Assembly (NCBI GenBank): GCA_955652715.1 | Contig: CATPBS010000184.1 | Location: 1 to 11,649, forward strand | Reading direction: 5' to 3' | Length of the DNA stretch: 11,649 bases | DNA from: an uncultured Candidatus Udaeobacter sp. | Lineage (GTDB): Bacteria > Verrucomicrobiota > Verrucomicrobiia > Chthoniobacterales > UBA10450 | In this document: piece by piece, positions 6,493 through 11,649 of the stretch | Position numbering within the stretch: position 1 is the stretch's first letter | How the letters are laid out: every line of letters starts with the position of its first letter | Position numbers and translations under genes: made by a program | Notes under the pieces: model-generated | The model's database searches: none | What the model was told of the DNA's origin: nothing | What the model saw: only the letters and a program-made list of their open reading frames with translations

Positions 6493-7026
6493 CTAACTCT
6501 TTTTTAAATCGACTAAATCTCTCAGAACTTGTTCGCTGTGGTCGGCGGGTTTGACGCCGGTATACACCTTGGCGATTTCGCCTTTCGGATTAATGATGAA
6601 CGTGTTGCGCGCGGCGAGTTTGCTTCCTTTGTAATCCATCACTGAACCGTACTCGTTCGAGACCTTCGCGTCAGGATCGGCCAGTAATTTGAAATTGAGT
6701 CCTTCCTTCGCGCAAAAGTCTTTGTGCGACTGCGCTGTATCCACGCTTACGCCTAGAATGACCGCGTCGGCGCCCGCGTACTTCGCCAGATCACGCTGGA
6801 AATTGCGCGCCTCCATCGTGCAACCACTCGTAAAATCTTTCGGATAAAAATACAGCACTACCCATTTGCCCTTGAAATCCTTCAAACTCTCTTGCGAGCC
6901 GTCGCCAGTGGTCAGACTGAAATCCGGCGCAGGTTGTCCAACCGCCGGTTGGCTAGAAGTTTCTTCCGCTGCCATTGCTGTCAACGTGCCAAGACCAATT
7001 ACTGCTGACAAGATCATGTTTCTCAT
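6493..7026 (-). CDS. exported PrxQ/BCP-type peroxiredoxin
   Basis: This is a thiol peroxidase of the PrxQ (bacterioferritin comigratory protein) group, reducing hydrogen and organic peroxides with thioredoxin-like electron donors. From ATG 7026 the product has 177 residues. The first about 19 residues (MRNMILSAVIGLGTLTAMA then AEE) form a signal peptide, so the enzyme is expected in the periplasm or as an exported protein, unlike standard cytosolic BCP. The peroxidatic cysteine is Cys69 in PKDFTSGCTMEA, with the conserved Pro and Thr before it. The usual CTxxxC resolving cysteine five residues on is Arg, but Cys105 (DFCAKEGL), 36 residues later, matches the spacing of PrxQ enzymes whose resolving cysteine lies in helix alpha3. 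The start was chosen because GGGG lies 7 nt upstream; ATG 7032 and GTG 7059 are alternatives. It is divergent from hflK. Confidence 0.93.
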   Translation of the reverse strand: MRNMILSAVIGLGTLTAMAAEETSSQPAVGQPAPDFSLTTGDGSQESLKDFKGKWVVLYFYPKDFTSGCTMEARNFQRDLAKYAGADAVILGVSVDTAQSHKDFCAKEGLNFKLLADPDAKVSNEYGSVMDYKGSKLAARNTFIINPKGEIAKVYTGVKPADHSEQVLRDLVDLKKS

Positions 7027-7070
7027 ATTCATGCCCCAGTTTTCGAGCGCATAGGCCACTAGTCAAGGAA

Positions 7071-7092
7071 CGACCCGAAAGCTTTCGGGTCG
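7071..7092. promoter_or_regulatory. perfect 22-bp palindrome in the divergent prx/hflK intergenic region
   Basis: CGACCCGAAAG at 7071-7081 is followed immediately by its exact reverse complement CTTTCGGGTCG at 7082-7092, with no spacer. It lies 44 bp before the peroxiredoxin start and 85 bp before the hflK start, in the only region that can hold both promoters. A spacer-free perfect dyad of this length at such a place is what a homodimeric repressor or activator operator looks like. No regulator gene is nearby. A hairpin in a leader transcript or a small interspersed palindrome are alternatives. Confidence 0.4.
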
Positions 7093-7177
7093 AATCAAAC
7101 GTGATGCGTAGTAAACCGTCTTCGCTTGAAAGGAAAGACTTGCGCGCGATTGCGCGTTTGAGGCAAAACTGATCTAA

Positions 7178-8101
7178 ATGGCCCAAATGGTCGCATCGCC
7201 ACATGCCGAAGTGAAGCCTGTGCGGCTGATTCTTGGTTTGATTGCCTGTGTCGGGCTTGTCTTCACGTTCTTGACGCTGTTGTTCGGTTTCACCTCGATC
7301 CCGGCAAACTCCGTCGGGGTGAAGACACGCTTTGGCGCTTACCACGACATCGTCAATCCCGGACTCGCCTATGCGATTCCGTACATCGACGAGATACACG
7401 TGGTGCCGACGCAGCGGTTGTTGAAACTCGAGTTCGGTTTCACCTCGCCCAACGCGACTAACATTTATCAAGGCGACGTGGAACCGGCGGAAACGGAGAC
7501 CATGATCACGGGCGATCTCAACACCGCCCTGGTGCCTTGGGTCGTGCAGTATCGAATTACCGATCCGAAAACGTACCTGTTTGGGGCACGTGAACCGGAG
7601 AAAACGTTGCGCGATCTTTCTGAGAGCGTGATGCGCGAGGTGATCGGCGATCGCACTGTGGACGAAGTGCTCACGATTGGGCGACACGATATTGAATCAT
7701 CGACTTTGAAACGTCTGGCCGACCTTTGTTCGCAGTACGACCTGGGAATTCAGATTCAGCAAGTGCAACTCGCGACGGTGCGGCCGCCGCCAGCCGTGCA
7801 GGCTGCCTTTAACGAAGTCAACCAGGCGCAACAGGAGAAGCAGACTGCGATTAATCAAGCCTGGGCGGTGTATAACGATGCCGTGCCGAACGCGCGCGGC
7901 CAGGCGAAGGAGCGCGAGAAACAGGCCGAAGCGTATGCCTTTCGCCGCGTTAACGAGGCAAAGGGCGAAACGCAAAAATTTTCGTTGTTGCTTGCCGAGT
8001 ACCGGAAAGCGCCGGAAGTGACGCGGCGCCGTCTTTATCTCGAAGCGATGCAAGCGATTCTGCCCAGTTTGCAAAAAAAATCATCGTCGATGACAGCTTG
8101 A
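7178..8101 (+). CDS. hflK: HflK-like SPFH/band 7 protein, C-terminus displaced by frame break
   Basis: HflK is the membrane-anchored SPFH-domain partner of HflC; in other bacteria the two form a large periplasmic-facing cage around the FtsH protease and modulate its activity. The product has one membrane helix at about 16-39, then the SPFH domain (NSVGVKTRFGAYHDIVNPGLAYAIPY, 44-69; TVDEVLTIGR, 160-169) and a long charged helix with QAKEREKQAEAYAFRRVNEAKGE (242-264). It lacks the Gly-rich N-terminal region of the Escherichia coli protein. As read it ends at 307 residues with the atypical tail SSSMTA. The -1 frame after the A8 run at 8073-8080 encodes a further 26 residues beginning IIVDDSLKNILQTLPLQ, a typical HflK ending, and stops at 8160 overlapping the hflC start as ATGA. 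The intended product is therefore probably 327 residues, 7178-8160. Confidence 0.92.
   Translation: MAQMVASPHAEVKPVRLILGLIACVGLVFTFLTLLFGFTSIPANSVGVKTRFGAYHDIVNPGLAYAIPYIDEIHVVPTQRLLKLEFGFTSPNATNIYQGDVEPAETETMITGDLNTALVPWVVQYRITDPKTYLFGAREPEKTLRDLSESVMREVIGDRTVDEVLTIGRHDIESSTLKRLADLCSQYDLGIQIQQVQLATVRPPPAVQAAFNEVNQAQQEKQTAINQAWAVYNDAVPNARGQAKEREKQAEAYAFRRVNEAKGETQKFSLLLAEYRKAPEVTRRRLYLEAMQAILPSLQKKSSSMTA
8073..8080 (+). other. A8 slippery run at the hflK frame break
   Basis: Codons 299-301 read CAA AAA AAA followed by TCA. Moving back one base, or adding one A to the run, gives CAA AAA AAA ATC and opens a conserved 26-codon C-terminus that ends at 8158-8160. The run fits a -1 ribosomal or transcriptional slippage site, and equally a one-base homopolymer error in the assembly. 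Confidence 0.75.
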
Positions 8102-8156
8102 AGAACATTCTTCAGACGTTGCCGCTCCAAGGGCCCGGCGAAACGAGGTCTGCGCC

Positions 8157-9194
8157 ATGAATGTGATCGACGTCACACCGCGACCCGCGGCCGTCTGGGG
8201 AATTGTGCGTTTCTTGCAGAGCCGGTTGATGTCGATTCTGGGAGTTCTTTTCATTTTGACCGCGCTAAAATGGGGGACACTGCTCTTCGTTGTCCATCAA
8301 TATGAAACTGTGATCATCACGCGTTTCGGTAAAATCGTTCGCACGATCACAAGCCCGGGATTGAAGGTAAAGCTGCCGGTTATCGATAAAGTGCACCGGT
8401 TCGACAAGCGCATCCTCGCCTGGGACGGACCGCCGACCGAATGCCCGACCAAGGACAAGCTCTACATTATTGTCGATTGTTTCGCCCGGTGGCGTATCAG
8501 CGACCCGTTTCTCTACTACAATCGGCTCAATGACGAGCGCAGTGCGCTCTCGCGCCTGGACGACATTTTGGGCAGCGAAACGCGGACCGCTGTCGCGACG
8601 CACGACCTGGTCGAGATTATCCGCGTCACCAAAGGACGAAAGCCGCTGCGTGACGAAGAGCTGGAGAAAAGCGGTACGCTGTTGCCCAGCACGATCCCGG
8701 AAATCGAACTCGGTCGCGGAGAGATCGAAAAACAAATCACCGAACGCACTCGCCAGAAGATTTCCGATTTCGGGATTGAACTGCTCGACGAACGTTTCAA
8801 ACGCAGCAAGTACAACCCGGCAGTCGCTGAGAAGATCATCGAGCGAATGTCGAGTGAGCGACACCAGATCGCCGCACGCTTTCGTTCCGAAGGCCGCGGT
8901 GAGGCGGCAAACATCAGCGGCCAAAAGGAAAGCGATTTGGCCTCAATCAGTTCCACGGCTACCAAGAATGCGCTGGAGACCGAAGGGAAGGCCGACGCGG
9001 AGGCGGCTTCCATCTATGCTGCAGCATTCAACCCTCCCGATGCGCAAGAGCTTTATTCGTTTCTTCGCAGCCTCGACGTGATGCGCGTCGCGTTTGAAAA
9101 AGACACGACCGCGGTCATCTCGACTAACAGCGATCTCGGCCGAATGCTCAAGTCGATGACTGAAACAATTGCTCCGCCAAAAGCGGCACATTAA
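8157..9194 (+). CDS. hflC: HflC-like SPFH/band 7 protein
   Basis: HflC is the second subunit of the HflKC complex that surrounds and regulates the membrane protease FtsH. The 345-residue product has a cytosolic N-terminus, one membrane helix at about 26-46, and an SPFH domain starting VVHQYETVIITRFGKIVRTITSPGLKVKLP. Typical HflC features follow: the DKVHRFDKRILAWDGPPTECPTKDK segment, the DIVCF-like IIVDCFARWRI strand, the insert after HDLVEIIRVTKGRK, and the FGIELLDERFKRSKYNPAVAEKIIERM helix leading to a charged coiled coil (EGRGEAANISGQKESDLASI). The ending YSFLRSLDVMRVAFEKDTTAVIST is characteristic. The ATG overlaps the stop of the -1-frame HflK extension by ATGA, indicating translational coupling. 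No ftsH is in the window. Confidence 0.94.
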   Translation: MNVIDVTPRPAAVWGIVRFLQSRLMSILGVLFILTALKWGTLLFVVHQYETVIITRFGKIVRTITSPGLKVKLPVIDKVHRFDKRILAWDGPPTECPTKDKLYIIVDCFARWRISDPFLYYNRLNDERSALSRLDDILGSETRTAVATHDLVEIIRVTKGRKPLRDEELEKSGTLLPSTIPEIELGRGEIEKQITERTRQKISDFGIELLDERFKRSKYNPAVAEKIIERMSSERHQIAARFRSEGRGEAANISGQKESDLASISSTATKNALETEGKADAEAASIYAAAFNPPDAQELYSFLRSLDVMRVAFEKDTTAVISTNSDLGRMLKSMTETIAPPKAAH

Positions 9195-9201
9195 CCAACC
9201 G

Positions 9202-9744
9202 GTGCCCGCGGCTTCGGTAACAATCTGGACGATTGGCCACTCGACTCGCAACATCGAGATCTTCATTTCGTTGCTGGAAGAAAGCGGCATCAAGTTGCTT
9301 GCCGATGTACGATCCTGGCCCGGCTCGAAGCGCTATCAGCAGTTCAACAAGGAAGCACTGGTGGAATCCTTGAGTGCGCGCGGAATTCGCTACGAACATT
9401 TACCTGAGCTGGGCGGAAGACGAAAAGCGAAGGGCGACTCGCGCAATACCGCGTGGCGCAACATGTCATTTCGCGGCTATGCCGATTACATGGAGACAGA
9501 GCAATTCCACAAAGGCGTCGAGCGCCTTCTCTCTCTCGCTAGCGAAGCCGGGTCGACAGCAATCATGTGCGCGGAAGCAGTCTGGTGGCGTTGTCATCGC
9601 GCTCTCATTTCCGATTTCCTCAAAGCGCGGGGCATCGAGATAAAGCATGTTCTCGACGCAAATAAAATCGAGGTGCATCCATTCACATCTGCAGCGCGCA
9701 TCGTGAATGGCAAATTGAGCTATGAATCCGACTCACTTCTTTAG
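9202..9744 (+). CDS. DUF488 family protein
   Basis: The product belongs to the DUF488 family, small cytosolic proteins of unknown biochemical role. From GTG 9202 it has 180 residues. Family motifs are visible in order: TIGHSTR (10-16), the ADVRSWPGSKRYQQFN stretch (34-49), LPELGGRRK (68-76), and the paired CAE...CHR motif (MCAEAVWWRCHRALISDFL, 122-140), with cysteines 123 and 131. There is no ATG near the 5' end; GTG 9202, 7 nt after the hflC stop, gives MPAASVTIWTIGHS, close to the usual family start. TTG 9169, inside hflC, is an alternative. Neither has a clear ribosome site, so translation may depend on coupling with hflC. Its TAG stop is the first three bases of the left terminal repeat of the 95-bp element that follows. 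Confidence 0.9.
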   Translation: MPAASVTIWTIGHSTRNIEIFISLLEESGIKLLADVRSWPGSKRYQQFNKEALVESLSARGIRYEHLPELGGRRKAKGDSRNTAWRNMSFRGYADYMETEQFHKGVERLLSLASEAGSTAIMCAEAVWWRCHRALISDFLKARGIEIKHVLDANKIEVHPFTSAARIVNGKLSYESDSLL

Positions 9745-9836
9745 CGGCGGTCTCTGAAGGTCGAACCTGAATTGGACTGAGGGGTGTTTGGAGAAAAGCG
9801 CCCTCCTTGTTTTTCGGCGCTCGGAGAGCGCCGCTA
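9742..9836. repeat. 95-bp segment bounded by 13-bp inverted repeats, spanning two convergent stop codons
   Basis: The left end reads TAGCGGCGGTCTC (9742-9754). The right end, read on the minus strand from 9836, is TAGCGGCGCTCTC; 12 of 13 bases match. The TAG at each outer end is the stop codon of the gene that enters it: DUF488 on the plus strand and the small membrane protein on the minus strand. The layout resembles a miniature inverted-repeat element or a paired palindromic unit. No obvious target duplication flanks it and no transposase is present. Confidence 0.5.
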
Positions 9837-9846
9837 CAGTTTTTTC
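9815..9846. terminator. hairpin with T6 tract between convergent units, probably bidirectional
   Basis: On the plus strand CGGCGCTC (9815-9822), loop GGA and GAGCGCCG (9826-9833) form a perfect 8-bp GC-rich stem, followed after CTACAG by six T (9840-9845). On the minus strand an alternative pairing of AGCGCC with GGCGCT (9816-9821 with 9797-9802) is followed by TTTC. The element can therefore stop transcripts from hflKC-DUF488 and, more weakly, from the serpin unit. The gap between the T tract and the plus-strand stem lowers confidence. Confidence 0.5.
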
Positions 9847-10343
9847 CAATCGCGATGCGCGATATACGCCGGGACCGCCGGAGTCCTCGATTCGCGCTCC
9901 ATCATTCGCTCCGCCAGCCATTGGAACCACTCGGACCACGTGTCACGCTGGTAGCGCTGTCGCAGATCCGTTGTGTAGGGAAGAAGTTTCCTCCACGAAA
10001 TCAGAATCGGCCCGCTGAAGAAATCGTCGATGATGTCGATTGTGAGTTCACCGTGAAAAAGCAGCACGCCGATGGTTTCCCACGTGGCGTTCACGTGGAC
10101 AATCATATCTTCGCCCTCCGGTCCGAGAATCTCGCGAATTTTTTCCGCGCTTGCATTGTTCGGCAACTCGATCAGTCTTCGAAGTCCCCTGGCAAACGTC
10201 GGACTCTGGAAAGAGCGGACGAGATTGAGCATGGCATCGCGCCTACGTTGTCTGCGATAATCGCGAATTTGCGTCGCTGCGAAAATGACGCCGGCGGTGA
10301 CCGCAAACGCGTTGATCAGATTCGCGATTGTTGAAACGTCCAT
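9834..10343 (-). CDS. small single-pass membrane protein, DUF4760-like
   Basis: The 169-residue product has one N-terminal hydrophobic helix (about residues 5-25, IANLINAFAVTAGVIFAATQI), an Arg-rich juxtamembrane stretch (RDYRRQRRRDAM) and a soluble alpha-helical domain. The segment WETIGVLLFHGELTIDIIDDFFSGPILISWRKLLPY resembles proteins annotated as DUF4760; I am moderately sure of that family and know no function for it. The positively charged side after the helix suggests a cytosolic C-terminal domain. Its ATG begins only 2 nt after the serpin stop (TGAAAATG), so it is translated from the same mRNA, probably coupled. Its TAG stop is formed by the right terminal repeat of the 95-bp element, so its last residues (DWKKL) may have been set by that element. 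Confidence 0.82.
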   Translation of the reverse strand: MDVSTIANLINAFAVTAGVIFAATQIRDYRRQRRRDAMLNLVRSFQSPTFARGLRRLIELPNNASAEKIREILGPEGEDMIVHVNATWETIGVLLFHGELTIDIIDDFFSGPILISWRKLLPYTTDLRQRYQRDTWSEWFQWLAERMMERESRTPAVPAYIAHRDWKKL

Positions 10344-10345
10344 TT

Positions 10346-11611
10346 TCAGCGTGGATCAGTGACGCGACCAAGGAACAGACACACGCCACTCGGGACGTGC
10401 TGGATGGCATAGACGAATGGGCGATCGATTTTCACTTCGATTGGCGGCGGGGGAGGCGATCGCAGAGCGCTTCCTGCCAGCATCGCCACGGCGGTTGCGG
10501 CAGCCGCCTCCGTTCCTTTTTCATCCACCGCGATAAAGGTCTTGTGAAATATCTGCGAGATGTAGAGGTAATCCCGCGGCGTCCGTGGCGCGATCTTGTC
10601 GAAATTGGCGCTGCCTTTGGGCTTGTCGAACGCGGTTTTCATCCCAAGCGCTTCAAACTTTTCGGCCAAAGTAATCGTCGGCGGTTCGAGCTTGAACTTT
10701 GGCAGATGAAGATCGACGTCGCGCGTCTGGAGTTTTGCGCATCCAGCAAGCATGTCACTGCTCAGCTTCGATTCGAGCGCGTGCAGATCATTTACATAGT
10801 CGGGGAGAAGGATGACGAATTGGAGATCACTCCCGATGTAGGGAAGGCTCACAGCTGTAAATCCTTCGCGCTTCGCGTAGCCGAAATGGTGATCCGTCTT
10901 TCGCATCATCGGAACATCGACAGGCGTTCCGCCGCGAACATGAAACGGCTCTGGCTGCGTTGCGTTCTCGGAAAATTCGTTGGCCCAAGGCGCTTTTAAA
11001 TAAAGTGCATTCGCCAGGACGAGGCGGGTTGTCTTATCAAGTGCCCCTCCGGGAATCAGATCGCGAATTCGATCATGCGTCTGGTCTGCGATCCATTTGT
11101 TGATGTGCTGCGTAGCTGCTGCAGGATTGGCAATGAAGTCGACAGGCTCAAATGCCCCGCCGAAATTCTGTTTAACCAGTGACAGGAAAGCCTCGCGAAA
11201 CGCGTACCCCTTTTGCGCGAAGAGCCTGTTGGCGATGTTCAATGTGATGGGTTCACTCGGACCACCAAATTTCTTGGATTGTTTTACGAGCTCAGCTGTC
11301 TTCGCGCTCATCTGTTCCAGCGAATGCTGAAGCGCGGCGAACGAGGCCGGCACGGTGCTATCGTTTGTGAGATGCAGAACACGCGCCATCTCCGTGCGTG
11401 TTTCGCCGTCGGCGCCTGCGAACGTCATGGCAAGAGCGCTTTCTATTGAATATGGAGAAGTGCAAAGATTCTCGTCGCCTGTCGCGAGCTGCCGGTGAAG
11501 ATCGACCGCGAGCTCGTTCGTCGCTTTTGCTGCCAGATCGAAATTTGTTGCGCCGTGCGCCATCGCAGCCATTAACGCGCCGAATACGTGCAAGATCAAA
11601 AACCGTTTCAT
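10346..11611 (-). CDS. secreted serpin (serine protease inhibitor family)
   Basis: Serpins trap proteases by inserting a cleaved reactive loop into their central sheet. From ATG 11611 the product is 421 residues, full length for the family, with a signal peptide (about 1-20, MKRFLILHVFGALMAAMAHG). Serpin motifs are present throughout: NLCTSPYSIESALAM (48-62), NANRLF-like NIANRLF (125-131), the shutter/breach segment LVLANALYLKAPW (197-209), and the C-terminal DRPFVYAIQHVPSGVCLFLGRV (396-417). The hinge E364-KGTEAAAAT373 matches the inhibitory consensus with small residues at P12-P9. Counting from it, P4-P1' is about Met-Leu-Ala-Gly-Ser, suggesting elastase- or subtilisin-like targets; a run of five prolines (386-390) follows. 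GTG 11626 would add five residues but spoil the signal peptide. The target is unknown. Upstream, 11612-11649 shows no clear promoter. Confidence 0.94.
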   Translation of the reverse strand: MKRFLILHVFGALMAAMAHGATNFDLAAKATNELAVDLHRQLATGDENLCTSPYSIESALAMTFAGADGETRTEMARVLHLTNDSTVPASFAALQHSLEQMSAKTAELVKQSKKFGGPSEPITLNIANRLFAQKGYAFREAFLSLVKQNFGGAFEPVDFIANPAAATQHINKWIADQTHDRIRDLIPGGALDKTTRLVLANALYLKAPWANEFSENATQPEPFHVRGGTPVDVPMMRKTDHHFGYAKREGFTAVSLPYIGSDLQFVILLPDYVNDLHALESKLSSDMLAGCAKLQTRDVDLHLPKFKLEPPTITLAEKFEALGMKTAFDKPKGSANFDKIAPRTPRDYLYISQIFHKTFIAVDEKGTEAAAATAVAMLAGSALRSPPPPPIEVKIDRPFVYAIQHVPSGVCLFLGRVTDPR

Positions 11612-11649
11612 GTCGCGATGAAACACCGGAATTGAAAGTCTTGCGACGA

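Noticed and set aside
8470..9081. 203-codon open frame inside hflC
   Set aside because: It is an out-of-frame shadow of hflC, rich in Ser/Arg as expected for a shifted reading of a GC-rich gene.
10328..10999. 223-codon plus-strand open frame
   Set aside because: It is antisense to the serpin, whose motifs and signal peptide are clear; the plus-strand translation has no recognisable features.

Overview
The window looks like a piece of a soil or freshwater Verrucomicrobiota chromosome (Spartobacteria/Chthoniobacterales-like). This is an inference from gene content, moderate GC, weak Shine-Dalgarno signals and short interspersed repeats; no rRNA or other marker is present to prove it. All recognisable genes are chromosomal. 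I see no tRNA, CRISPR array, phage gene, transposase or plasmid function.

Left part (1-2994): a minus-strand acyl carrier protein gene (acpP) with a perfect 22-bp palindrome behind it; a plus-strand gene for a roughly 490-residue uncharacterised protein with an Arg/Pro-rich linker; then minus-strand panD (aspartate 1-decarboxylase, pantothenate/CoA synthesis) and rpmB (ribosomal protein L28). The uncharacterised gene and panD converge and overlap by 27 bp at their 3' ends. ACP carries a phosphopantetheine arm derived from CoA, so panD and acpP are metabolically related although not adjacent.

Middle part (2995-7026): a plus-strand Gfo/Idh/MocA-type protein lacking both usual catalytic motifs, then a minus-strand train read from right to left: exported PrxQ-type peroxiredoxin, DUF1059 protein, small four-helix membrane protein, membrane-anchored alpha/beta hydrolase, and a multi-pass membrane protein whose 3' end looks frameshifted at a G4 run.

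Right part (7027-11649): a divergent intergenic region holding a perfect 22-bp palindrome separates the peroxiredoxin from a plus-strand hflK-hflC-DUF488 unit. The conserved HflK C-terminus lies in the -1 frame after an A8 run; that frame ends in an ATGA overlap with the hflC start. From the other side a minus-strand serpin gene and a small membrane-protein gene (2-nt spacing) converge on DUF488. Between the two units lies a 95-bp segment with 13-bp terminal inverted repeats, and each repeat supplies the TAG stop codon of the gene that runs into it.

No wholly new multi-gene system is evident. The most interesting items are the hflK frame break, the stop-codon-supplying inverted-repeat element, the catalytically atypical Gfo/Idh protein, the palindrome in the prx/hflK divergent promoter region and the unrecognised 490-residue protein.
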